Source: Bodo saltans (lineage: Eukaryota; Euglenozoa; Kinetoplastea; Eubodonida; Bodonidae). Taken from it: a stretch of 36,664 nucleotides of DNA. The notes beneath the pieces are model-generated. The model did not search any database. It was given only the letters and a program-made list of their open reading frames with translations, and was not told the origin of the DNA. The stretch lies in contig CYKH01001823.1 in assembly GCA_001460835.1 (NCBI GenBank), forward strand, positions 888 through 37,551, in the 5' to 3' direction. Positions 27,018 through 36,413 of the stretch are shown here, one piece after another (within the stretch, counting starts at the first letter, position 1; every line of letters starts with the position of its first letter). The position numbers and the translations under genes are program-made.

Positions 27018-28682
27018 ATGCCAACGAAATCCTGTAAACACAACTTCTCTGGCAACAAACTGAGCCTGCGCTGGTGCGCTGTGGTGGTTGCAATTGTTTG
27101 TTCTACGTCGTCAATTTGCCACGTTTCCGATGCGCTCCGGATGTCGGGCTCGGCATCATTCACACTACAGTCAGGCTTTGGAGACGGAGCATTGTCGCAA
27201 GACGCTGAAATGCCAGTGCTGCTGCAATCGTATTACGTTGTGTTGTCAGATACCTTTGGACTTGAGGCATCTGGCTACGCTCAAATTAACGCTTCCAGCG
27301 TATCAGTAGACTGGAGTGCCCTTGACGCTCTCTTGCCAAGGCAGCTTCTCCTTGTGTCGCCATCGTTGGTGGCCCAGATTCAGCGAAGTGATCCAGGGTG
27401 GCTTTCGAGAGGCTTGCAGCCATCGACAACTTCGACGTCATCTTCATCAGTGGCAAGCAACAGCATCGAAAACTACCTTGCCGCCAAAACTGCGCTTCTC
27501 AATCGCACTTTTGTGTTTCTGCGCGTGTACCGCTCCTCTGTGTGGTCCAGTGCAATGTCCAGCGGTGTTGCGAAGCCGTGTGGGGTTCCATTCCTTGCAT
27601 CCACCCGGTTACGATACGACTTATCGTCTTCTGGTGACTCTGTTGTGCATCAGGCGACACTGGTGGTGACATTAAGCACTTCTGATTACGTCACCCTCGT
27701 TGCCTTGCAGTGCTCGCATGTTCCACTTTCTCTCACGTTTGACTATGCGCTTGTCAACGAAGGGGATGTGGAAGTGTCATCTTCACAGATCCCTTACGTG
27801 AACCTCCACATTTTTCAACTCGGTGTGTACGCTGCTGCTCTCCTTTTATGGGCCTCGCATATGCTGTACACGTGGCATGGGGGTACTAACCACACCACCG
27901 CTCCTGCTGCAGCACAGCAGTCGTCAACATCGCCGCTGCCTCCGCTGCGGACGCATCAGGATTGGCTGCTGGGGGGCAGCAGGCCAGATTGGCTTGTCGC
28001 TGTCCTCTTGTCAGTCAAATCAGTCGAAAACATCGTCGAAATTGGAAACCGTACGATTCAATTTCGCGAGATTGCTCCCGGTGACGACGAAAACAGCACA
28101 CGACTGGATCATGCTGGAGATGTTCTGCATGTTGCTGGAAATGCACTTGTGCTCATCTCCATGATGTGCGTGGGAAGTGGTTGGGTGTTTTCGCGTGTGT
28201 CGGTGGACTTTCGACGCTTCATGTCCCAAATGGGAACCTTTGTAGTGATTTACCTTGCGTTTGCTATTTTCGGAATCACCAAGTACCGAAATTCTTTCGG
28301 CGGATCAATCGATTTTATTATTGTCGTTGTGTACTTTACCGGTGTGCTGCTTAGCGTGGTGCAGCTTCGTACGTGCATCGAGGATCTGCGAGTGCTGATT
28401 GCCGGATCCACCAATAGCGGAAGGTCAAGTGCCAACGCTGCCAACGCCACAACAACCACCTCACACGACCCTGAGGACACCGTGCTATTCTTGCGCATGC
28501 AGTGCCTACGTTTTCCGTTCGCCTTGAATGTAGCCCTAGTGGTGGCTGCATGGTTGCTGCAAGGCTTTGCACTTAACGCCGAGGAAAACGAGTACCTCTC
28601 GGACGCGGTGGGTGAGTTCCAGTCGATTGTGTGGTCTGTAATGGCAATCATTTTTGTTCGACGGGAACCAGTCATTTATTAG
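27018..28682 (+). CDS. Seven-transmembrane protein with signal peptide and luminal domain (GOST/Lung-7TM-like candidate)
   Basis: The 554-residue product begins with a signal peptide (hydrophobic core about 17-31, likely cleavage near 35-40). A beta-rich extracytoplasmic domain follows to about 260, with N-glycosylation sequons such as NAS at 91 and NRT at 162. Seven hydrophobic spans are visible: about 262-285, 324-343, 366-391, 404-420, 430-450, 499-518 and 533-547. The layout of signal peptide, luminal beta domain and 7TM bundle is that of the GOST superfamily (TMEM87, GPR107/108, GPR180), which act in Golgi/endosomal trafficking. I see this resemblance in architecture rather than in a decisive motif, so the family call is tentative. 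ATG 27018 gives the signal peptide directly. Confidence 0.72.
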   Translation: MPTKSCKHNFSGNKLSLRWCAVVVAIVCSTSSICHVSDALRMSGSASFTLQSGFGDGALSQDAEMPVLLQSYYVVLSDTFGLEASGYAQINASSVSVDWSALDALLPRQLLLVSPSLVAQIQRSDPGWLSRGLQPSTTSTSSSSVASNSIENYLAAKTALLNRTFVFLRVYRSSVWSSAMSSGVAKPCGVPFLASTRLRYDLSSSGDSVVHQATLVVTLSTSDYVTLVALQCSHVPLSLTFDYALVNEGDVEVSSSQIPYVNLHIFQLGVYAAALLLWASHMLYTWHGGTNHTTAPAAAQQSSTSPLPPLRTHQDWLLGGSRPDWLVAVLLSVKSVENIVEIGNRTIQFREIAPGDDENSTRLDHAGDVLHVAGNALVLISMMCVGSGWVFSRVSVDFRRFMSQMGTFVVIYLAFAIFGITKYRNSFGGSIDFIIVVVYFTGVLLSVVQLRTCIEDLRVLIAGSTNSGRSSANAANATTTTSHDPEDTVLFLRMQCLRFPFALNVALVVAAWLLQGFALNAEENEYLSDAVGEFQSIVWSVMAIIFVRREPVIY

Positions 28683-28894
28683 CAAGTGTCTATTTTTTTT
28701 TCCTTAACACAAAGTTTAAAAACCTTTTAGGTCCCTGAGCGTGTTTTTCATCTGATTCAACATCTTGCCTATTTTCTTCCACAGAGCCTATTGTGAGTAC
28801 AGAAGCAGAATTCCAATAATGTGTGTTGTGCAGTTGTGAAGCACATTTTTTTTTGTTCCCACCTCGTTCTGAGAATTATTGAGCTTCCCTAAAA

Positions 28895-31800
28895 ATGGGC
28901 GCTGCTGCAAGCTCATCGTCAAGAAGTGTCAGTGGCGGTGGCGGCGACGCTTACAAGACAGCAGGAGGAGCCAAACACGGAAGCAGTCGTCTCCCGTCAA
29001 TTCATGGTGGAGGAGACGGACATACGCAGCCCTCCCCAACCAAAGGCGGTCCAAACACCAACAACGTGAGGCAACCGCAACTGCGAGGTAGCCCTGATGA
29101 TGTTGGAAGGGCGGCCGAACATGTCGACGACGATGGGGGCATTTCCTCCACCTCCCCTTCATCGTTGTGGAGCCGAGCATCACCTGCCATGTTAGCTCAG
29201 AAGTTTTCTCTTACGCGCTTGAAGATGCCAAACAACAGCAACGGTGCAGCTGACGATGAAGCGGCGAGTGGAGGAATGGCGAGCCCAACGTTCAGCAGTG
29301 CATCCAGCCCCAAAGCTCTCAACAGCAGGGGAGTCTCCTTCCAGCTACCGTCTGTTGGTGGAAATGGCTCACCGTATGCGTCATCTCTAAGAAGGAAAGG
29401 AGATGATGAGGAAGGTAGCAGCAACAGTGGTATCTTCGCATCGTTCTTCGGGTCGTTGTTTGGCTCGCCGAAATCTCATGATACAGCCTCCTCCCCATCC
29501 TCACCGCATTCTGGTGGAGGCGGTGGTCGTAGCCAAGCAGAGGATTTGCGCACTGCTGTCCAAGGAATGCAAGGCAAAAAGGATTTCAAGCGTTGGGCTT
29601 CTGATCTTCCCCCAGAAATTTTGTGGGGCTTTCCTTCCGGGGAAGTGCTGCTGCAAGCAACCCGAAAAGTTTTGTCGAAAAAGTTGTGTGAAGACGTCAT
29701 TTTCGCCTCAAATTTGGCGCGACAGGAGGCTGCAGCCATTGCGTTGTTCACGGCTCGAACTGGGCTTGGAAGCGTCGTCTGCGATGCCATCATGGCACAT
29801 TACGAAGATGTCGGCGCGCATTGCAACGACTCAGAGCTCGTGATTCCTCACCTGACTGACAGCTCGTACGAGCATTGCCCATTCGTTGCACCACTTTTGT
29901 CTGGCTTCCCAAAGCTTCCAAAGATTTCCACCGCGGCAGGCGATGGCATCGCAATGCCGAAGATACGTTTTTGCTGCATTGACCTCGAAGCGGTTCACAA
30001 ACACAATGACTTCAACAGCAGCCAGTTTACTCTCCCCACCATCCTCACGCTGTCATCCGGCATGATCCCAGAAGCGGTTTGTCAAGCTCTTGGTGGCCCA
30101 AATCGCTGCCGAATTCTATGCATCAAAAATATCTCTGCTCGGCAGTTAGGACCGTTCAACATGTCCATCGACCCTTCCACAGTAGATTCAGGAGGTAACG
30201 ATGAGGCTGTGCTCTTGCCGGGGTGGCGGGGTCGCATTGTGGGTACGTTGCAGCTAAAGTGGAAAAAAATACTTCGTGATGCGTTGGGGTGGGATATTAT
30301 TCCCTACACGGTCATGGAGGTGGTAGAAGATACCGCACGAAGAACGGAGGAGGTGGAGGACACGATACTTTCTTCGTCGCCAAAGCACGGCTCCCCGTCG
30401 AATTGGCGGCGCAAGGAGATCCTGCAGCAGCAGCTCCAACAGCAGCAACATCAACATCATAACAACGACAGTCATCAGCGACACAATCATGGAGGAGGGA
30501 TGGTCCTTCCTTCTATTTTAGTTCCTCCTGCTGGGTCACCAAAGCATGCCATCGCCAACGCGGCGTCAACAATCCTTGGCCGCTCCCTCGTCTCGAACAC
30601 AAAAACAACGCCAAGTGCGCCAGCAGTGACGAATCCGCTGTTACCATTGGTGCCCTTCATGGCCAGTGAGTACCTTGTCAGTACCGCTTTGCGCCTTCTC
30701 GAGCGTCGTCCTAACGATGTCACGTGGAATATGCATTTGGGCTTGCTGTATGCGTACGCTGGGAGTGAGGAGTACAAGAAAGCACAATCTTGCTTTGAGG
30801 CCGTTCTTCGCGAGAAGAGCGCTGATCACGCTGCACAGTTGCAGCTGGGACTTCTGTTTGACCGCCACCTTGGGAACCCTGAGAAAGCTCGCAAGATGTA
30901 CGAGGGTGCTCTACGGACGAGTGCCGATAACGCAAATTTGTACTTTCTTCTAGGGTCGTTACTTCGAAGGAGTCTTGCTGACTACAGTGTCGCTCGGCGG
31001 TATTTTGAAGCGGCGCTGAAGCTTGACCCCCGGCACGTTGGAGCGCATGCGGAGTATGGCTGGATATTAGAAAACTATGTTGCGGATGCTGCTGGTGCTG
31101 AGGATCACTACAAAGCCGCTGTTCGTATGGAGGCAAACCACGCAGATGCAAACTACTTCTTAGGTTGCTCACGAGAAACGTATCATAAAGATTACAAGGG
31201 TGCACGAAGGTACTTCACCCTCTGCGTGGCATCGGATTCGAAGCACGTTGATGGCGTGGTGCGGCTCGGGCAGTTGTTGGACGAACATTACCAGCAATAC
31301 GACGAAGCTCAGCGTCACTATCAGATGGCCCTCGCTTTGAAGCCAACACACGCAAATGCGAATCATCTGCTTGGATTCCTCCTGCTGATGCAACGCAAAG
31401 ACGCTGTGAAAGCCAAAGAGCACTTCCTAGCTGCCATTGACTCCAACCCAGAACACGCAGATGCGCACAATCACCTTGGCCACTTGCTGTGGCGCTGGGA
31501 AAAGAATTGGCCTGAGGCCGTTGTGTATTTTCGCAAAGCGATTGCCTTAAAACCCGATCACTGTAACGCGCATAGCAATCTAGCCCGGGGTTTGCTGGAG
31601 GAAGAACTTGCGATTACAGAAGCGCGTTTGCACTTTGAGACCGCGGTGAAGCTCGATGCCGACGATATTTATGTGCGATGTGCCTACGCCACGATGCTCC
31701 TCGATCACCGCAAAGAAAACCGAGCTGATGTTCAAACTGCATTTTTTCATCTTGAAGTAGTGGTCACGAAGACCCCTTCGTATGCATCTGGTCACTTGCA

Positions 31801-32890
31801 ACTCGGCCGAGCGATCCTTGCCCTCCACAAAAGCACTGCGAAAGCTCGCACAGAAATGGAGATTGCCGTTGAGCTCGACCCAGCACTCGCCGATGCGCAC
31901 AACGAGCTCGGACTTCTTTTAGAAAGCAAGTACTCGGATTGGCCGCGTGCCGCTGATCATTTGAAAAGGGCAGTTAGTTTGTCGCCGAAGCACGTGGCTG
32001 CCCACAATAACCTTGGTTTGCTTCTCTGGAAGCATCTTAGCGATCCTCTCCACGCACGGCAACAATTTGAAGCCGCGCTAGACGTCGAACCGTTGAATGT
32101 TCAAGTGTTAAAGAACCTCGCTATGCTACTGATAGAGCAATTCCAGGATTACAAACGCGCACGGAAGCGGCTTGAGACAGTTCTTAAAGTGAACCCAAAC
32201 GACGTGGATTGCCTGACTTTGTTAGGGACCCTACTGAAAAATAAATTTGGCGACTACCGCAAAGCAAAATACTGTTTTGAGAGTGCAAGACGAATCACGC
32301 CGAAGGACACCACTGTACTGAATGAACTTGGGTTGCTTTACTTGAAGCACTTCAACGACTCCGTGATGGCGCTTGAACTGTTTGAGGAGGTGCTCACCAT
32401 CGACCCAAGCGATGGGTGCGCCACGACTAACATCGATCGCATTATGAACTTTTCAAAGCGGTACCAAGAGCGCAAGAGGCGGGCGCAGGAGCACAAGATC
32501 GAAGAGGAGCTCATTGGTTTGAACAGCGGCACCATCACAGGAAAGAAACAATCTTCTTCCAGTAGTAGAAGATCTGCGCGACGTGAAACGAGCGATGACG
32601 CTACGTCTCACAACACTTCGCCGATTCGCCAAGGCGTCGTCAATGGCAAAGGCAACGAGAGTGGTGGTGGTGGCGGTACTATCGGTGCCTCATCATCAGG
32701 TCCAATTCCCTCATCGCTTCTGGCGTTCCTCGACGACGATGACATGCTCTCCATGTACGACGATGGGGATGGAAAAGAGGTGGGGAAGGAGGGAGGAAAC
32801 AGTGTGAGCGTTAGTCTGGCGTCATCCATGTTATCTGAGCTCGACGCATCGCTGGAGTTTCGAGTGGCGTTACCAGCGCTTCGACGATAG
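28895..32890 (+). CDS. N-myristoyl-motif protein with ADP-ribosyltransferase-like region and about 16 TPRs
   Basis: The 1331-residue chain starts MGAAASS, a consensus for N-myristoylation. Residues 10-215 are disordered Ser/Gly/Pro-rich. Residues about 278-452 resemble mono-ADP-ribosyltransferases: EAAAIALFTARTGLG, KIRFCCID (Arg358 at the usual R position), TILTLSS at the STS position, and NDEAVLLPG at the E-x-E position. The second Glu aligns to Ala438 unless the alignment slips by one, so activity is uncertain. A Gln/His-rich linker follows (about 508-540). From about 593 to 1160 there are 16 tandem tetratricopeptide repeats with a constant 35-residue period (for example ADAHNHLGHLLW... and VAAHNNLGLLLW...). 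The last 150 residues are disordered and acidic. It is probably a membrane-tethered scaffold. The TPR call is firm; the ART call is inference. Confidence 0.82.
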   Translation: MGAAASSSSRSVSGGGGDAYKTAGGAKHGSSRLPSIHGGGDGHTQPSPTKGGPNTNNVRQPQLRGSPDDVGRAAEHVDDDGGISSTSPSSLWSRASPAMLAQKFSLTRLKMPNNSNGAADDEAASGGMASPTFSSASSPKALNSRGVSFQLPSVGGNGSPYASSLRRKGDDEEGSSNSGIFASFFGSLFGSPKSHDTASSPSSPHSGGGGGRSQAEDLRTAVQGMQGKKDFKRWASDLPPEILWGFPSGEVLLQATRKVLSKKLCEDVIFASNLARQEAAAIALFTARTGLGSVVCDAIMAHYEDVGAHCNDSELVIPHLTDSSYEHCPFVAPLLSGFPKLPKISTAAGDGIAMPKIRFCCIDLEAVHKHNDFNSSQFTLPTILTLSSGMIPEAVCQALGGPNRCRILCIKNISARQLGPFNMSIDPSTVDSGGNDEAVLLPGWRGRIVGTLQLKWKKILRDALGWDIIPYTVMEVVEDTARRTEEVEDTILSSSPKHGSPSNWRRKEILQQQLQQQQHQHHNNDSHQRHNHGGGMVLPSILVPPAGSPKHAIANAASTILGRSLVSNTKTTPSAPAVTNPLLPLVPFMASEYLVSTALRLLERRPNDVTWNMHLGLLYAYAGSEEYKKAQSCFEAVLREKSADHAAQLQLGLLFDRHLGNPEKARKMYEGALRTSADNANLYFLLGSLLRRSLADYSVARRYFEAALKLDPRHVGAHAEYGWILENYVADAAGAEDHYKAAVRMEANHADANYFLGCSRETYHKDYKGARRYFTLCVASDSKHVDGVVRLGQLLDEHYQQYDEAQRHYQMALALKPTHANANHLLGFLLLMQRKDAVKAKEHFLAAIDSNPEHADAHNHLGHLLWRWEKNWPEAVVYFRKAIALKPDHCNAHSNLARGLLEEELAITEARLHFETAVKLDADDIYVRCAYATMLLDHRKENRADVQTAFFHLEVVVTKTPSYASGHLQLGRAILALHKSTAKARTEMEIAVELDPALADAHNELGLLLESKYSDWPRAADHLKRAVSLSPKHVAAHNNLGLLLWKHLSDPLHARQQFEAALDVEPLNVQVLKNLAMLLIEQFQDYKRARKRLETVLKVNPNDVDCLTLLGTLLKNKFGDYRKAKYCFESARRITPKDTTVLNELGLLYLKHFNDSVMALELFEEVLTIDPSDGCATTNIDRIMNFSKRYQERKRRAQEHKIEEELIGLNSGTITGKKQSSSSSRRSARRETSDDATSHNTSPIRQGVVNGKGNESGGGGGTIGASSSGPIPSSLLAFLDDDDMLSMYDDGDGKEVGKEGGNSVSVSLASSMLSELDASLEFRVALPALRR

Positions 32891-33132
32891 GCTGATTTTC
32901 AATGAATCGCCTTGACGTGGCTACTTTTACAGCGAAGAGCTGCAACGCGCCAACGAAAGTTTGGTAGATTCTTCTTTGTGAGTTAGTTAGCAAAGTTTGT
33001 AAACTTAACAACGTGTGCACAGATTCCAGCAACTGCGCTCTTTCTTTGCTTGTCGTTTCCGAAATGTTTCATCGGTTGGCTATGCGACTTGAAATTTGAG
33101 AAGTTCGATTCAAATACCAAATAAAAGAGACG

Positions 33133-33207
33133 ATGATGCGGCGATGTTTAAGCAACTACGAGGAACGTGCCGCCGAGATTCGGCGTCTTTATTCAGGCTT
33201 CTCATAG
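33133..33207 (+). promoter_or_regulatory. Out-of-frame upstream ATGs overlapping the start of the PAN/glycosyltransferase-like gene
   Basis: ATGATG at 33133-33138 opens a 24-residue frame ending TAG at 33205-33207, overlapping the main ATG at 33144 in another frame. Candidate splice acceptors (AG at about 33099-33102 and 33127-33130) all lie upstream of it, so a normal transcript would carry these ATGs. Confidence 0.4.
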
Positions 33208-36200
33208 CCACAGCAATGTTGGTATCCGCAACGCTGTCATTCACGTGGCAGACTTCAGCAATCACTGCATCTCTCCAACAAGAAGTTGTTCTTAAAACAA
33301 CCGGGAGCCTAATCAGTGGTGAAGGAACGTCAAACCCTCATCACATCGCTGTGGATGCTGCGATGGTCGACGCCGCGGTCACGTTTAGAGAACAATGGCA
33401 TCTCGAAGATCAGAAAAAGAGTCACGTCCTCGTGAGAACCAAGCGTCGAAATGCTACAGGTGGGCCTCATGCATGGATGTGCACGACGGCAGGCGGAGGA
33501 ATCTTTGAAGATGAGGCAACGAGCCCTCGATTTATCGCTTCACGGCGCATCATGCGACGCGGTATTGTGGTGGGGTACTCCACGTTCGTACTTCCGACGG
33601 AATTGTGCCGCAGGCCAGTGCCAACGATTGACTTGCGCGGAGGGCCCATCAGATGGACGGAGATATTAAATGACGACGTCGAGGGTGCTTGCGCTCACGG
33701 CCTTGAACGCGAGCCCATTGCCTCAGTAGCCCTGCAGTACAACGACGAAGTCCAACAAAACAATTCTGCTGCGAAATGTTTTGCTATGTGTATGGCGTTT
33801 CGATCGTGCACTGGTTTCTCTGTTGTGCTGCTCGAGACGAAGAGAGGAGAGGTAGCGCATCGCCACTGCCAATTGTTTCGTTGTTTCTATTATCGAACTC
33901 CAATTCAACTCGTTTCATCGATGAAGATGGAGTGGACACCAAAAACCTCTGTCAACAACAACAACGAAAGCACTTCATCGCATCAAACAAAAGAGCACTT
34001 CGAGATTTTACACATGATCTTGCACAAGCGTCGATTCGTGTTTGATATGCAGTGGTTCTACGACGGTAGTAGTAACCACAGTAGTAGCAACCACGATACC
34101 CTACTAGGTGGTAGTGTTGTTTCGCACGATGAACGAGCATCTCTTGTTGGCCAAGATGTGCACAGTCGTCATCGTGCAAGAAACGACGATGACGACGACG
34201 ACGGCGCAAAGGTGTTGGTGGTGTTTCGATCTTTCGGAGGCTTTGTGTGGAACCTCGAAACGTTTGATGTCCCCTTTCCCTCAAATGCGCAAGTGATAGC
34301 ACTGGACGCCGTTTATGGCGATGTGAGGAGCGACATTGACGCCACCGTGCAACTTGAAGTCGTGGCGATTGATAGGTACGCCCTCAGTGTGCAGCGTTTT
34401 TCTGCCGAGGAGGCACTGCATGTTGGTGAGGAGTTGCTACAAAGCGACCGATTCTCGCCGATTGTTGACGATCGGAGTGACGATACTATTTGCAGCCTCT
34501 GGCGTCGGTCACGGCTGCTCCTCCCCATGGAAGTGTTTCACGGAGCGGCGACCGTTGCGAGCATTCCACTATCGATGATCAGTGGGAGGGCGCGACTCGG
34601 TGGTCATGTGCTGTCGAACATGGAACCTTTCATAGGATCAACACTGTGTATCTATGCGGAGCTCCACTACGCTTCCACCGTCACGCCGGACAAGAAGAAG
34701 CTCCGCGGCCCTCTTAGCCAAGCATTCGCAATGAAATCTGTTCGCTTGCATCGGCTGCTGAAGATGTCCAGCTTTGGTGGTGATGAGTTGCCCATGTATT
34801 TGACCCCCTACCGCTCTCTTCATGCCAGTGTTGTCGCAGGAGTTGATTGTGGTGGGGCTGACACAGATGGGACCTTGTGGTGCCTGCGTGGAACGCTGCT
34901 GTTGTCCTCGTCGCCACCACCACCACCAACCGCCATCAATGCGTCGATGTCGTTGTCATCCATTTCTCTTGAAGGCGCTGATTGGGGCTCGACATGTGTG
35001 CTATCGCTTGCTGTTGTTGCGTCGGAAGCACCTGCTGGTGGCCATCATGAAACATTTTGCTGCAACGTCACGTTGGACGTAGTGGAGGGTTTCTACACCA
35101 AGTTTGGTCCGTTTGGAGAAGCTCTGTTCACAAACATTTTGTTCAGAGCGACCTCACTCGCTGCCCAGAATTTGATGAGCGCAGCAGCTGTTGCTGCATC
35201 GTCCACTATTATGATTGTGGCCAAAGCGCACTTGTACCAAGAAGGGGCACTGCTGAAATCGATCCCCTCTGGCCCCCTGATGGCATTGTGGAACACGACA
35301 CTGACGCCAGGAGACTACCCAAGGCGCCAACCCATAAACAGTGCCAACCCACCAACCGCATCTCTTCCATCTCCTGCGCCCATACTCATTTCACTTGCCG
35401 TGCACGAGTGCCCCGACTGTCTCGTTCAACTCCTCGCGAATATTCGACTGCATGCCATGCCATGCGCTGTTGTTGTGCACATATCAGCGGCAAGCAACGG
35501 GGCCACAATGACGACGAAGATGGCGGAAGCTGCAATTTTAGCAGAAGCAGAGCTCGCTAGATCATATCACAACATCAGCGGCAATCATAATATTGCACAC
35601 ATGCCAGTATTCATTAACAGGCATCAGATGGTGATTGGAGGTGCCGGTGAGCATCTGCATCTCGTGAACTTTCGCAACGTAGCGTTTATGCTCCACAGCC
35701 ACCCTCACGTTGAGTGGTCCCACGTCGTGTGGATGCAAAGCAATGAGCGACTGCTCAAGAAAGGTATCGGAAGTTATGTAAGGCAGTTTGACATGTCTGT
35801 TCCGCGAGTGGCAGTGCACACCGAGCTCGCAGGAATAGCGCACTTTCATCAGCCGTTACCTCGATATTATTCGCTGCGCGAGATGCTCTCCGCAGCGCAG
35901 CAGCATCGGTCAACGGTTCTGATCCAACTTCGTGATGCCACTCGACGTGGTTTGATGAGCAACACTCTTGCACATCCACTGACATCTTCGTCATCGTCAT
36001 CGTCATCGTCATCGTCGCGTTCGCGCCAGTCTCCATTGTTCATGCACCGCATCTTCAGCCCTCAAAATATTCTTTCAGAAGGCGTCTTCCTCAATCGCAG
36101 TATCGCAGCATACTTGTCGGACATTTCCGAGGCAACAATAGACACTGATACACAACACAGTGGCGACTCGAAATACATCGCCCACGAATACGTCACCACC

Positions 36201-36413
36201 ATACTCCTCGAACATGCAATCGATCACTTCCATCTCACGACCAGTCGCATTGGACAGCGCACATCGGTTTTGGCATGGGGCCGCACCAATTACTTCGTCA
36301 CTGCAGAGGATATCGACATGATACGGAACAGTGCTGGGCCCCCGTTCAGTGCGAAGCGGTTCCATCACCACTCGCCAGCAATAATCAATCATTCGTTCGC
36401 ACCCCCGATATAG
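33144..36413 (+). CDS. Type II membrane protein with PAN/apple-like module and glycosyltransferase-like C-terminus
   Basis: From ATG 33144 there are 1089 residues. A single hydrophobic anchor lies at about 17-34 (LFRLLIATAMLVSATLSF) after a basic head, the typical Golgi type II signal anchor. A cysteine-rich module at about 183-250 (C183, C212, C216, C222, C242, C247, with AKCFAMCMAFRSCTGFSV and CQLF) has PAN/apple spacing. The middle region is beta-rich, with a second set of conserved-looking cysteines. From about 745 on, ISLAVHECPDCLVQLLANI, VFINRHQMVIGG, HLVNFRNVAF and WSHVVWMQSNERLLKKGIGSYV resemble core-2/I-branching-type (GT14-like) glycosyltransferases. A Ser run encoded by TCATCG repeats lies at about 35984-36017. 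Role in surface glycan synthesis is inferred. Confidence 0.72.
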   Translation: MFKQLRGTCRRDSASLFRLLIATAMLVSATLSFTWQTSAITASLQQEVVLKTTGSLISGEGTSNPHHIAVDAAMVDAAVTFREQWHLEDQKKSHVLVRTKRRNATGGPHAWMCTTAGGGIFEDEATSPRFIASRRIMRRGIVVGYSTFVLPTELCRRPVPTIDLRGGPIRWTEILNDDVEGACAHGLEREPIASVALQYNDEVQQNNSAAKCFAMCMAFRSCTGFSVVLLETKRGEVAHRHCQLFRCFYYRTPIQLVSSMKMEWTPKTSVNNNNESTSSHQTKEHFEILHMILHKRRFVFDMQWFYDGSSNHSSSNHDTLLGGSVVSHDERASLVGQDVHSRHRARNDDDDDDGAKVLVVFRSFGGFVWNLETFDVPFPSNAQVIALDAVYGDVRSDIDATVQLEVVAIDRYALSVQRFSAEEALHVGEELLQSDRFSPIVDDRSDDTICSLWRRSRLLLPMEVFHGAATVASIPLSMISGRARLGGHVLSNMEPFIGSTLCIYAELHYASTVTPDKKKLRGPLSQAFAMKSVRLHRLLKMSSFGGDELPMYLTPYRSLHASVVAGVDCGGADTDGTLWCLRGTLLLSSSPPPPPTAINASMSLSSISLEGADWGSTCVLSLAVVASEAPAGGHHETFCCNVTLDVVEGFYTKFGPFGEALFTNILFRATSLAAQNLMSAAAVAASSTIMIVAKAHLYQEGALLKSIPSGPLMALWNTTLTPGDYPRRQPINSANPPTASLPSPAPILISLAVHECPDCLVQLLANIRLHAMPCAVVVHISAASNGATMTTKMAEAAILAEAELARSYHNISGNHNIAHMPVFINRHQMVIGGAGEHLHLVNFRNVAFMLHSHPHVEWSHVVWMQSNERLLKKGIGSYVRQFDMSVPRVAVHTELAGIAHFHQPLPRYYSLREMLSAAQQHRSTVLIQLRDATRRGLMSNTLAHPLTSSSSSSSSSSSRSRQSPLFMHRIFSPQNILSEGVFLNRSIAAYLSDISEATIDTDTQHSGDSKYIAHEYVTTILLEHAIDHFHLTTSRIGQRTSVLAWGRTNYFVTAEDIDMIRNSAGPPFSAKRFHHHSPAIINHSFAPPI

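Noticed and set aside
33081-33120. tRNA box B-like GTTCGATTC near 33104
   Set aside because: No matching box A, no cloverleaf and no acceptor stem could be drawn around it.
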